Shown: positions 24,367 to 35,610 of the stretch, piece after piece
Position numbering within the stretch: position 1 is the stretch's first letter
How the letters are laid out: each line of letters starts with the position of its first letter
From: Icerya purchasi
Taxonomy: Eukaryota; Arthropoda; Insecta; Hemiptera; Monophlebidae
NCBI GenBank assembly: GCA_039619475.1
Contig: CM077116.1
Coordinates: forward strand, 376,700,188-376,764,187
Direction: 5' to 3'
DNA length: 64,000 bases
The notes under the pieces: generated by a model
What the model saw: the letters and a program-made list of their open reading frames with translations, nothing else
Databases searched by the model: none
Told to the model about the DNA's origin: nothing
Made by a program: the position numbers and the translations under genes

Positions 24367-25562
24367 ACAAGGGGAGGGCGCGATCTCGGAAATTCATTCT
24401 GGGACAAAACTCTGTATAATAATAGTACTCACTTAGGGTGTTCACCCTTTAATAATAATAGCGTGGAAAGGCCAGTCAACTCGGAGAAAAAAGCCTTTGA
24501 AATACTAATAAGTTCATTTATGATCAGGTTCAGATCTCGTGCTAGACTATTTTTTTTTTTTTTTATAATTCGTTTAATTAATTATTTCTACAATCAAATA
24601 CATCTGTTATTTACAAATATCAAAAATTTAAATAAAAACTATTCTATTTTGTTTAAAAAAAAAGGCTTATTGAATATTAAATATTTTAATTAAAGTAACT
24701 CTATTTTCTTTTTTAAAATACAAAATAACTAATAGTTATGATAATAATACTTATAAATAGTTATAATAAGTAAAAAGTTTAAATTGTATTGTTATTTAAT
24801 TTAATTTTACATACATTTTTGATCACAAGCCGGAACCTGAATGATAATTGTCATAAAAACATTTAAAACAATAAATTTTTTGACATCTGGCACAATTAAT
24901 AAAAGAGGAATTATTGCAAAAACAATGTTCTTTTAAAATTCATTTGGAAAACAAACATTATTTACATTCAAAAAAATTTCTCTATCTTCCGAAAGTTTAG
25001 CAACATACCAAGTATTCCTATCATTCTATCAAAAATTGACGATGACAATTGATGATGATAAATTGATTGATTTTTAACACAGTCTTCTCATGAATTTATT
25101 TCTCAATTCTGTTCGATTAAATATGGTGAATTTTGTAAAAATCTAAATTTTAATATGATTGAAGTAATTTTATATGTGTTATTATCATAAGTATTAGTTA
25201 TTTTGTATTCCAAAAAAGAAAATAGTTACTTTAATTAAAATATTATCTAATATATATTTAATAAGCTTTTTTCTAAACAAAATAAAATAGTTTTTATTTA
25301 AATCGTCGATATTTATAAATAAAAAATTCATTTAATTTTAAAAATAATTAAACGAATTGAAAAAAAAAAAAAAAAAAGTTAGTCGAGCACGAGATTCGAA
25401 ACCGAGCATAAATAAATTTATTACTATTTCCAAAGGTTTTTTTCTCCGAATTGGCTGGCCACTCGATGCTATTATTATTAAAAGGTGAACATCTAAGAGA
25501 GTACTATTATTATACAGAGTCTTGTCCTAAACTGAATTTTCGAGGTTGTGCCCTCCCCTTGT
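24367..25562. mobile_element. Long-inverted-repeat (fold-back type) element, ~1.2 kb
   Basis: A left arm of about 395 nt (24367-~24760) is matched over its whole length by the reverse complement of a right arm (~25170-25562). Both start ACAAGGGGAGGGC at the outside and pass in parallel through CTCTGTATAATAATAGTACT, TTAATAATAATAGC, CTCGTGCT, a long T run, AATTCGTTTAATTA, TTTAAATAAAAACTATT and ATTTTAATTAAAGTAACT. Divergence is by scattered substitutions and short indels. The unpaired centre is about 410 nt. No clear target-site duplication was found. A 117-codon frame over the left arm is not a gene. Confidence 0.85.
24800..24975 (-). pseudogene. Possible cysteine-rich finger relic in the centre of the inverted-repeat element
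   Basis: Reading the minus strand from about 24930 gives EHCFCNNSSFINCARCQKIY followed by CFKCFYDNYHSGSG and a stop. The spacing C-x-C, C-x2-C, C-x2-C, then a YH pair resembles the C-terminal zinc-binding tail of piggyBac-type transposases (C..C...C..C...LC..CF..YH). Only about 40 codons are readable. If correct, the inverted-repeat element once carried, or was derived from, a transposase gene. Confidence 0.3.
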
Positions 25563-27305
25563 AAGAATAAAAAAATTATACGGTGCATTTTTATAAATAT
25601 ACGCCCATAAACATAAATTTAGGAAGCGTGGAAAGGCAAATATATAAGTGTCTCTTATAAGGGACTTAATACCGTTCTAAAACGTAAGAAAGCTGTAATA
25701 CTCGAGCAATACAGTCATGTGCAGATAACAACAATTTGATTAAAGGATACATTATCAGTGCTAGTTCACACATAGATTAAGAAAGCACACTTCGAACGAC
25801 AAGTTCAATAGCGCTCGTAATTTTTCGTAACATAATTTTTTTGTTCATTAATGTTCCATGAAATTATAAAAAAAAAAAACCGGCAAGATAATAAAATTAA
25901 ATTTTTTTTAACCCCTCCAGCAAAAAATACTAATTGTTTATTTTAGATCGAAATAAAGGAAATAAAATTATTTTAAAATTTCATTTTGAACATTATTTTG
26001 CAAAAAAATAAAATAGATTTCGTTATACTAAGCTTGAAAATTTTCAAATTTTTCAATTTGTTATTTCATTATTTTGTAGAAGTATTTGTAATTTTAAAAC
26101 CGTCCAATCTCTCTATTATACTAAATAATAGTTTACAATAAAATACGTTCTTTTATAACCGTATATAATTTTACCTAGATAGCGCTCTATATTTTTTAAT
26201 TATCAGAGCTACAATACATTTGCATTGCCATTTTGTTTTCATTTTAATAATCTAATTGGTTTTAATTGGTTTTTTTTTTTTATATGTTAGTGTAATTTAA
26301 TTGTTAAGTGCATGGGGAAGGCCAAAATTGCAACTTTCACAAGAAGAAAGAAAACAATTGATACGTTTACATTTCAATGATCTAATTAAATTCATAATAT
26401 TTTACTTGAAGAAATTTTACAATAAACAATTTTTTATTCAAATTCCATATTACAATCATGTATATATATTACAATTGTCCGTTCGAAAAAAAAACATTAT
26501 TCATTACTTTTCCCGATATCCCGATCATTTTGGGTTCGCTTTTTTTTCAACCGAAAATTCGAATTATCAAAAAAACTCCGAGGGTTTTAAAAAAATAATT
26601 TCAGCAAAAATAAAAACTAAAAAAAAACCATTAAAAAAGACATACGACAAAAACTGTTTGCAGTAAGCGAAAGTATTTTGTTTCGTTTTATTTCATTTAT
26701 TTTCAATTTATCTAATCTATTCACAAATTCGAGTAGGCACTTCATTTATTATGTGATTCTTTTAAAATTTTCGGTTAAGTGCAACGATAAGACGGAGCTG
26801 GACCCACTTTTCCGGTACAAAAAGCATTATTTAACGAGTAAAACGATACAGAAATTTCCTTTCACAGCGAACAATAATATTTGAAATTTGTTTTTCCTTA
26901 TCGATACTCGATTAGTCCTTGAAGTGTTTTAATAATTCGTTGTCTAATTTTTTTCGCTACATATAATTATTATCGTTCTCACTGCCACTAATAAATAAAC
27001 AGTTTCGTAACTGTATAAAATCTGAGTTACTATTATTTTTTTAATCAAATGAATAATTAAAATTTTAACTTTTTTAAGTTATTCTATATTCGACTACAAA
27101 TTATTAAGAATCAAAGTGAACAACGTACTATAGAAATTTTGAAGTTTGAAAATCAGCCAGTAATAATTGTTCCTGACAAAACTTCTAATAAAATAAAAAT
27201 AGAGTAAAAAACGAATATTATTTTATGAAAATTTTAAATATTCTCAAGCATTTTAAAAATTCCACCTAACAGGACAAACGATTTTTTCTTTTTTAATTTC
27301 AGAAT
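25563..27305. other. AT-rich non-coding stretch
   Basis: No gene recognised. A 121-codon plus-strand frame at 26301-26666 begins with a GRPKLQLSQEERKQL segment, then turns into low-complexity Phe/Ile/Lys sequence. I could not assign it. Confidence 0.55.
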
Positions 27306-27309
27306 TATG

Positions 27310-29485
27310 TTCCTAGACATTTGCACCCTCCTAAAAATTTATGAGCGAACCTTCGCATCACTAACGGGGGGGGGGTCTCTACGCACTGCCTGTAACTACC
27401 TAGGCTATCGCAGAACGTGGACCCCAAGTTTTAAATCAGACCGCCCAGCTCAGCTGACTGAACGAAAATGATGAGCCTAATCTCAGCGGCAGTATTTGAA
27501 GGAATGTTTGCCAGTGATGTAATCTGGTAGCGCCGCAAGCCATCAAGAAGTGCGGATTTAAGCGCAATGTGCGAGACTAATAGATATTTATCGGCAGAAC
27601 AAAGTGGGCAGATAGTTGGTTTCGGAGTTTGCCCGAGAGAGAAGTTGCGAAAAAAAAACATATGTGCCGTTTCTCAGGCGGTTGACTGTCGGGAACACTC
27701 CTGCTCCGCCATTAAACATTATTTCCCGATGAAAGGTGGAATGAGATAGACAGTTATCATTTCATTGTGCGAAGACTGCGACCGACAAGAAATTCATTAG
27801 GAACAAAAGGCTTACATGCAAACAGTGGTATGGGACACATCACGGGCGACCGAGCGACTAGGTCCACCCCCTCATTCCCCAGAACACCGGCATGGCTGAG
27901 GTCCCACAACGATACTACTCGACATTCTCTCTGATTCAGCTGGTATATGGCGGACAGAATTTCCGGGACCATTGGTGATTCGGAGCGATCAGACTTAAAG
28001 GAATCAGTCACCAGTAAAATTCCGAGCGGTTGGAATCTCAATTTTAGATATGTCTGTAGACACAGAACAACATAACATACATCTCGGCTTCCACAATCGA
28101 TACAACGTTTTTCAGCCGCTTCGCCTATTTCAGAAACGCATGCAGCCGGGACAGACTTGGATTTATTAGCCTTGGACCCCCATCAGTGCTTTAGAAAATA
28201 CGGGGCGGTACTTATTAAATAATGTTTAACGACCTCTGTCCACGCAGTGCTGGTAGGTGATTGTTGTATAATAGCTTCTATCTAAAAAGGAACCCAAGGC
28301 GAGGTAGATTTGAAATAGTCCACTGTTGATTCGAAGTTAGGCTTTATGTTATTTTGCAATAAAATAACACTGATTTCTGGTAGATTATCTTTAGGAAATT
28401 CAGACTCTGTGAGTACGTTATTATGATTCGCCGCAGCCCACGAAGGCATATCGCGGTAGGTGAAGAATTTTCTACTGTAAGATAATGGAGGGAAATCGGC
28501 TAACGAACATAGACTTTTTGCTGGGGATGTACGATGGACACCAAGTATCATGCGAAGAGCGGCGTTGTGGATTGGGTCAAGTATTTTTAGTAAAGAACCA
28601 CTTGCCGACGAGTATACCTGAATCCCGTAACTAATTTGGTTAAGGATCACTGCTTTGTAAATATTTAGCAAAAACTAAACTTAAGATTTGACAAAAACTG
28701 AACCACCCTTAAAGATTGAAAGGATTTAGCTTTTAAATCATATATAAAGAGTTTTCAAGTCAGTCTGGCGTCCACCAAGATGTCAGGGAAAGTTGCTGTT
28801 GTTTTACAAGGAATTTTGTTATTGTTTAGTTGTAGCGACGATGAATCCTAAAAAAGGCGACTTTTGTGAAATACAAAATTTTTGAGAGAAAAAAGTCTAA
28901 TCTACTGTTTACTGAGCAGAAAGGGAAACTGGATGCTACGGATATGTTCAGGTCATCTATATATAGGCGAGCACTAGGCCTGATGCAGTCAATAACATCG
29001 TTTATAAAGGGCAGCGCTCAAAACGGAGCCCTAAGGCACCCCATTCTCTATTGAGACTTTGTTTGAAATCAATGAACCGATTAGGATTTGAATTTACCGG
29101 CCGCTCAGATAATTGTGAATGCATCGGCCCAGCTTACCGCCCACCATGACCGCTTTAAATTTGCGAAGCAAGTGCTGCCTCGACACGTGGTTGAATGGCT
29201 TCTGCGCATCGAAGAATACAGCATAAAGGTGGTGTCGACGATGAAAAGCGGATAAAATGTGCCTTTAAAGGCTCCATAAATTATTAATCGTGCATTTCAA
29301 TTTTCGGCCTCCAGCTTGCATCGGAAATGGGACAACGTTTGCTTTAAGGAAATGCAGAAGTCGCCTGTTCATCATCTTTTCCGTTGTCTTAGACAAGACA
29401 GAAAACAGTGACATTATTTCACGACAAAGATTATTTGTACAATAAGAAATGGGAAAAGTGTGGATCAGATAAATTCTAGACAAAC
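27310..29485 (-). pseudogene. Non-LTR retrotransposon with RNase H domain, 5'-truncated and decayed
   Basis: Read from 29485 down, the minus strand shows, in order: an RT finger segment (VLSKTTEKMMNRRLLHFLKA); the palm motif AVFFDAQKPFNHV (normally FDxxKAFD, here ending in Asn); the catalytic box as YIDDL at about 28945 (normally YADDL); a thumb segment (KAKSFQSLRVVQFLSNL); LVTDS...MVPEILSAIYQLNQRE and a GNEGVD motif of RNase H (27757-28041); and a C-terminal CPLCSADKYLLVSH knuckle followed by SNTAAEIRLIIFVQSAELGG (27431-27661). Multiple stops and frameshifts interrupt it. The RT-RNase H-knuckle order fits the RNase H-bearing LINE clades (I/R1/LOA-like). The 3' end is near a G run at 27366-27375. 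Confidence 0.85.
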
Positions 29486-29779
29486 GTATGAAATAATTAA
29501 AACTTCTTGGCTAACGTTTATTGATTAAGTGACTCCCTACATCCTCTTCAATTAACTTTTGTAAGTTCCAATTTTGCACGCGGCGCATTCACCTTACAAG
29601 AAATACCCTTTCTTTCTTAATCCAATTCTATATCGCCTTATAAAAGATGCCTCTATTTCATTCTTAATTCCCCTAATCTATTCATCTCTCTTTTCTCTTA
29701 AGTTAAATGCTTCACAAATTTATTACTTATACGGGTGTTCGTTTATTAACTTTGTCGATAGTTCCATGAGTCTTGCAGA

Positions 29780-30190
29780 TTTTACTGCTGCCTTCTCTGC
29801 TCTAACTCATCTTCTTCTTCTTCATCCGCCGTCTCCATTTTGAAGGTTGGCGATCCACAATTGGAATTTCTTTGTATAAACGACTGATCGGAAAAGTTCT
29901 GTTGAGGAACAGTTGAACCAGTTGCTAAGATTGTCCATCCATGAAATTTGACGTCTTCCTCTCGATCTCTTCCCGGCAATAGCTTGTCTCTAAATCATTC
30001 AAACAGCTTTCTGTCTGATCTATTTTCATCGTGAAATTCTCCGTGCTCTTCATCTAATTTTTGTCTACCAATAATGTGGATTTCGACTCTAAAAGTGTGT
30101 TTTGAATTTTCTGTTACCTTCCTTCCTTCAACACTGGTAAACCTCCCAAATTCTTTCTCTTCGAGCTCCATCCAAATCAATTTTCTATGA
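29780..30190 (-). pseudogene. RTE-like retrotransposon C-terminal fragment
   Basis: The minus strand reads AGKRSRGRRQISWMDNLSNW, then LFRSVVYTKKFQLWIANLQN, a stop, and a GAAGAAGAAG tail, which is the conserved basic C-terminus and A-rich tail of insect RTE-like elements. Two adjoining frames (30180-29995 and 29979-29782) show it is frameshifted. The family is shared with 22080-22205, which is in the opposite orientation. Upstream RT and endonuclease parts are missing or unreadable. Confidence 0.65.
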
Positions 30191-32435
30191 ATTCCCGATT
30201 ATACCGGTAATGACCAAGTTCGCTTCGATGGTAATAGCTGTCGCTTCAGAGCTAGTTCCTTTTCAAAATTTGCTTCATTAACCTCTTCTGTTCGAGAGGT
30301 TCCATTTTAGATTACAGCGAAATATCCCTCCTTTCTCCTTTTCCAATTCTCACGTTTATTCATCTATAATCTGCCCTTTCCGCTAAGGTACTTCGATTTC
30401 CCGCACCTTGGTCGTTCTATTGCGTTTTGATCTTAGCCCGCTTTGAGAGTCTTTATTTAACCTCCCATTGTTTTTCCATTTCACCATCTAGATGATTCGT
30501 GTTCCATGTGTGATGCTGATTATATTTTCTTCAAATTTTTATTTTATTTTTTTTTGTTAAGAACTTTCGGACTTTGCTGATAACGAGAACAACGTTTCTT
30601 GATATACATACTAGCGCACGTATTTTTATTTTTTCAATTTTTGATATCCCGGATTAAGTTTGCATTTTTATGTTTATTTTTCAAGTAGTTTTATCTTCTT
30701 CCTTGTATCATATGCACGCCCACACATCGACGATCATTATACGCTACCGCACATTTCCTCAAAATTTGAAATAATACTCTTCGAAAATAACGTGTTCTCT
30801 CGATTCTAGTAGATATTTATTGCGCCACGTCATACTTTTCGTGCGTTCATAGCAAGAATATACATCTGCTCAAATATTAGCAGGCCCAAAGAGAGCCTAG
30901 CGATGTCATAATTTAACAATAATAATCATCATCGCTACAGTGCAGCACAATAAAATACCTGAAACAACCAAAAGGATCGAGTATTATTACACCGAAGGCG
31001 TGGCTGATCTTTACAATTTCGAAAATGAAATAAGGTCAAGAAACAGTAGTGTGTAATATACACGCTGATTATTCTAGACTTCCAGCTATCGTTTCGCCGG
31101 TCACTATAATTCATTCGGAAGATGAATTTTACGGCAAAGATTCCAGGAAGCGAAATAAAATTAGTTTATAAGACGACGCACGCCAACGAATAATTCGGCA
31201 GCGGGCGAATCGAAGAGCGACGTCGTCGTTGAAATTTAATTTCGAACTCCACCCTAGAAAGCACGGCAGCAGCTACGTTTCAAGCAAAAGATAAGGCGCT
31301 ACCTCGATATGGAATCCGATATAAGGGGGGGGGGACAGTTAGCATTGGGTTCCGCTCCATCATTCGCTTTCTTCCCGCAGATGTCTAGACATTTCGGAAA
31401 GCAGGAAAAGCTTTGAAAGCTGTTTATTTACAAAGCTTACGCTCGGCGACGAGGTGCGCTACTTCAGAAACCATCCGACCATGCGTCTCATTACCGCTGA
31501 CAGAAAAAGTTATCTTGGCTTTTATTTTTGTTTCGCATCTCGCGGAGTCTTCAGCTGCGTCTCTGACACAGACCGGGGTTCCACGGAAATAAAACAACAA
31601 AAAACGTACCAAAAAATCGAATATTTTTCATCTTTAACAGACAAAAAGATAAAGCAAAATACATGAATGCACGAAGATACTGCTATCTAATAGCAATTTT
31701 CAGTCACTGACATTTTACACTTTCTTTTCGCGTACCTCTTTTAACAAAGTTTTATTACCGTTTGTCTTTTGTTCTAACCATTTTCCTTCCGTTGTAATTG
31801 TTATTTACATATTATTATCAGTTATTGTACACAGCTGAGAGGTCGCAAAAGTTCTTTAAAAACTACGATAGCGCCCTGAACGGGAAAAAACCCAGACACA
31901 GGGTGCGATAAATTTTTCAAACGCCTTTGAAGAAATTATTTTCTTCTTTTGTAGAATAGTGACTTTCCGAAAGATGAGTATATGGAATTTACGAAGGAAT
32001 AAAAAACGTTAATTTCATGAAAAAATTGATGCGATCGTTTATAAATTCTTTTAACAAACCTACTCTCCGTAGGTTAACTCCGATCTTCGTCAGCACACGG
32101 TGACCTCTTCGCTCCTGCTCTTGCAATAATTAACAATAAACTAAGAAAAATACCAAAAAAAAAAAAAAAAAGAAAAAAAAAAGAAAGAAATTATTGTAAA
32201 CGAACAGTATGATCGAAACTAACAAGAACAAAAGCGTTCATCAGTAAGGATAAAACTGGAAATGGATTTAAATGCGAAAAGCAAAAGAAAACCAAAGCGT
32301 AGTCTTTTACTTCATGGAAAAAAGAATGTGACAAGCAAAATAAACAAGTTTTAATACCCGCTTCGACTGGTCAAATGATGTTGAATATACGACTAGGCAA
32401 GCGTCGATGGAATACCAACTATAGTGAAAAATATA
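30191..32435. other. Non-coding stretch with a GC-richer part
   Basis: No gene recognised. Sequence from about 30980 to 31610 is GC-richer and includes a 10-G run at 31325-31334 and overlapping frames on both strands (31424-31612 minus, 31454-31666 plus) that match nothing I know. The flank to 32435 is A-rich. Confidence 0.5.
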
Positions 32436-32439
32436 CCTA

Positions 32440-34490
32440 AGATAGATACACGGAATGTCCAAAGTCTATACGCAGTAGGCAAGTCAAAAAAGAATAGCAC
32501 TCGAAATGGAATATAGGCGAGAATTATAGGTTTGAGCGAAACCAAATGGCTCGGAAGTGGTGGGTGCAAGACCCAAGACGGTATCTTTTATTATTCGGAA
32601 AATAACGCTCCGAAACCTAACAATCGAGTCTGAATTTAATTATCTAAAAGGATAAAAAAATCCCGTTGCAAATGATATACCATTTAATAACAGAATAAAT
32701 AATAATTATGACCAACGGCTAAATCGGTAAAAATTAGTGTAACACAGTGAGGAAGAAATTGAAATCTTTTTAACGACCTTAAAATTGCACTATCATTCAC
32801 CAAAAGCCAAGAAATAAATATAATATCCGAAGATCTGAATAATGCGAAGGTGGGTAAAGGGCGAAATTCAGGTAAATTTGGGCTAAGGAAGTGATACGAA
32901 AGAAGCGACAGGTTAATAAAATTTTGTGAGAAAACGAAATATGTTGTAAAGAACGTTCTCTACTTCCACGCTCTTTACAAGATAAGTCGGACCATATAGT
33001 TTTAGCAATTCAATTATATCATAATTAATCGTATATCTAAAAGTTCATCAATCAGGACTGCGGTAATCCCATGGATCACCTAATAATGACATTGAAAACA
33101 ACACTCAACGAAAAATATGACCATGTGCCAAAACAATATGATTTTAAAAAATTAAGCGACGGTCAAAAGAACAAACAGCTGAAAAAATCAACATTAATAA
33201 AAGGGAATGCCTTAGACGCTAAACTAAGAAAAAGAACATATTAAAGCAATGTCCAGTATTATGCAGGCGGAAAAAGAATGGGCGCGGAAGAAATTCCACG
33301 TCCGACATGTCCGAAAGAAGAAAATAGGAAAAGATGCAATCGATAATTTGAAGTATAATTCGAGAAATGAAACGGAGTTTCCCTTAAAAAACAGCGTATT
33401 AAGATAAAAAACTTGAATAAAGAATTTAATCTACAGAAAAAATTAAAAGAAATTTAAGAACTCAAAACAGTCAACCCACTATAATCAATGAGGATAAACG
33501 CGATCAATTGTAGTGGGAGATACAGCAAAATAATTATGGGGAAAATACTTAAAAGAACTTTTTCATAAGGAAGAAAACGGAAACTGAGAAAACTCGAACA
33601 ATATGTTAAGACAGAGCGTAATCGAATTAGAAATTCAATAAACAGCAGGAAACATAACGCAACAGGTCCAGGCAAGTAATAACAGAAATTACAATATGTT
33701 ACATTCTGGGAGTATAAAAAGTTGTTAAATCTACATAACAAAATATACAATACCCATTCTCAAATGAACGAATAAAATACACTTTCATATCAATTCCTAA
33801 GAAAGTCGGAACGGGAAATGCTACGATTTTCGTTTGATTAGTTTAATCTTCTGCTGCATAGAAAAATACGTACGAAATTAGAAGGCATAATCGAAAACAC
33901 CATTCGGATTTAAGAACGGTAAGGGAACTGTCGTGAGGCAATGTTCTGCATTATGCTATGATCAAAACAGGGATGTATATATAAGCCGAATAGGGACAAC
34001 CAGAAACATGTTCACAAGATTAAGGAAACTACTGTGTAGTCACGACATTAATTTAACATGAAAGATACAATTAGTCAGACGTTACGCTTGCAACACATTA
34101 CAACATGAATCATAAATATGAATACTTACATTCGTAAATCAGAAGAAAATCGAGGCCTTCGTAATATAGATCTATAAAAGACTATTGAAAATGAATTGGA
34201 CAAAGACAGTGGCAAATACTGAAATATTAAGATGACTTAATAACCATAAAAAAACGTAAAATACAATACTTTGGTCATATAATTAAATTAAAGGAGACAT
34301 ATGCGACTAATACTACAACAGAGAATTAAAGGGAAATGCTGAAAAGGTAGACTGAAAATATGTTGATTAGATGATACAAAAAAATGGACGAATATATAAA
34401 ACACTTATACGCTGATGCAGATATCACGAATCCAAAGCACGTTCAGCATATTAATTTAAAACACATAACCGGATATGGAAATAGAAGGAA
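32440..34490 (+). pseudogene. RTE-like non-LTR retrotransposon, nearly full-length but heavily decayed
   Basis: The plus strand carries the family's parts in order. The AP-type endonuclease is seen as RNVQSLYAVGK (about 32450), IIGLSETKWLGSGG with the catalytic Glu (about 32524) and SEDLNNAKVGKGRNSG (D-x-N region, about 32825). A linker follows (YDHVPKQYDFKKLSDGQKN). Weak RT pieces such as YTFISIPKKVGTGN (about 33779) precede the C-terminal IYKRLLKMNWTKTVANTEIL block (about 34170). Stops occur every few dozen codons and several frame changes are needed. These motifs are those of the insect proteins often annotated as craniofacial development protein 2-like. The element cannot encode a product. 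Confidence 0.78.
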
Positions 34491-34779
34491 AAAAAACATA
34501 TATATGTAAAATAAATATAAAAGAAACGTGTTATACAAAATATCTACATTATCGCGGGCATGCTTTTCTGCAAAAGTAGATATTGTCAAAAAGGTCACAC
34601 TTATAAAAAAATATTGTATCGCATATTAAATTTCGATTAAATACAGTTATAAGCATTTAAACTTAAAAGACAAATGAGTTGAAATGTGCAAAGATTTGAT
34701 TTTAATTAAATACAATTTAGTTTAAAACTTCCAAATATATAAAATAAGATTGAAATTAGCGTTATTTATTTGAAAAAAT

Positions 34780-35120
34780 TATTACAATAATATATAGTAA
34801 TTGATAAAAAGAAGAAATTAAGTATGTTACTAGATATCGCTGTCCCACATAGCACAAATATAAATAAAGTATTCGAAGATAAAATAAATAAATATGAAAA
34901 ACTTAGGGAACAGATGAAGCATATACTGAAGATTAGTACAGTTAAAATAATTCCGCTAGTTGTTGAAAATAATGGTATAATACCGAATAGTTTAGTTAAG
35001 AATACAAGTAACCTAGGATTGGCGCCATATATAGTAGATCTTATACTAAAATCAATTTTATTACACACGGTCACAAATATAAAGAACTTCCTTAATCATC
35101 AAGATGGAGAAAATTTGTAG
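34780..35120 (+). pseudogene. Restriction-like endonuclease tail of a non-LTR retrotransposon
   Basis: An open frame reads VIDKKKKLSMLLDIAVPHST, then KINKYEKLREQMKHI, STVKIIPLVVENNGIIPNSL and a conserved C-terminal helix region (LGLAPYIVDLILKSILLHTV). This is the PD-(D/E)xK-type endonuclease domain found at the C-terminus of R2/R4/Dong-like LINEs: the LLDIAVP Asp and the KYEKLRE Lys/Glu are visible, while the upstream PD is lost. About 98 codons remain without a stop although the reverse transcriptase is absent, so this is a 5'-truncated copy. Confidence 0.65.
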
Positions 35121-35577
35121 TACTTACTAAATATATTAGCCGTATTACAAATCTAACTAACATAACCGTGATTCTTTGGATAAGAATAATAATAATAATA
35201 ATAATCTGATCAAACTTAATAAAAGGCTAATTTAATTCAACCTAACAAGATAAAAACAAATTTAACAGCATGCCCAGTGAAACTCGGATTTCTTTAAATT
35301 TTTCTAGTGACTTCGAAAACGATTCCAAAGCTGTTTTTTATTTAGTTTTAAGAAAACAAATGTATTGAAAAAATTCGGTTTTTAAATCACCGCTGCTATG
35401 AATTATGTACCTCAACTGCCTTTTTATTCCGCGTCCACTTTTTTTCATTAATTTCCATCATTGATGACTAGATTATAAATTTAACAAATTTTAATTTGAA
35501 AAGGCTGGTCAAAAATTGGGGAAAAAGCAAAAAGTAATAATATAAACCTAACACGCAATAATAACTATCGGTAATTT

Positions 35578-35610
<33 letters not shown>

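Noticed and set aside
24340..24693. 117-codon plus-strand frame
   Set aside because: It lies in the left arm of the long inverted repeat; Asn/Phe/Lys-rich with a poly-Phe run from T homopolymers, and not preserved in the other arm.
26301..26666. 121-codon frame starting with GRPKLQLSQEERKQL
   Set aside because: The start is reminiscent of transposase helix-turn-helix regions, but the remainder is low-complexity and no family could be named.
34766..35074. 102-codon minus-strand hydrophobic frame
   Set aside because: Exact antisense shadow of the restriction-like endonuclease fragment on the plus strand.
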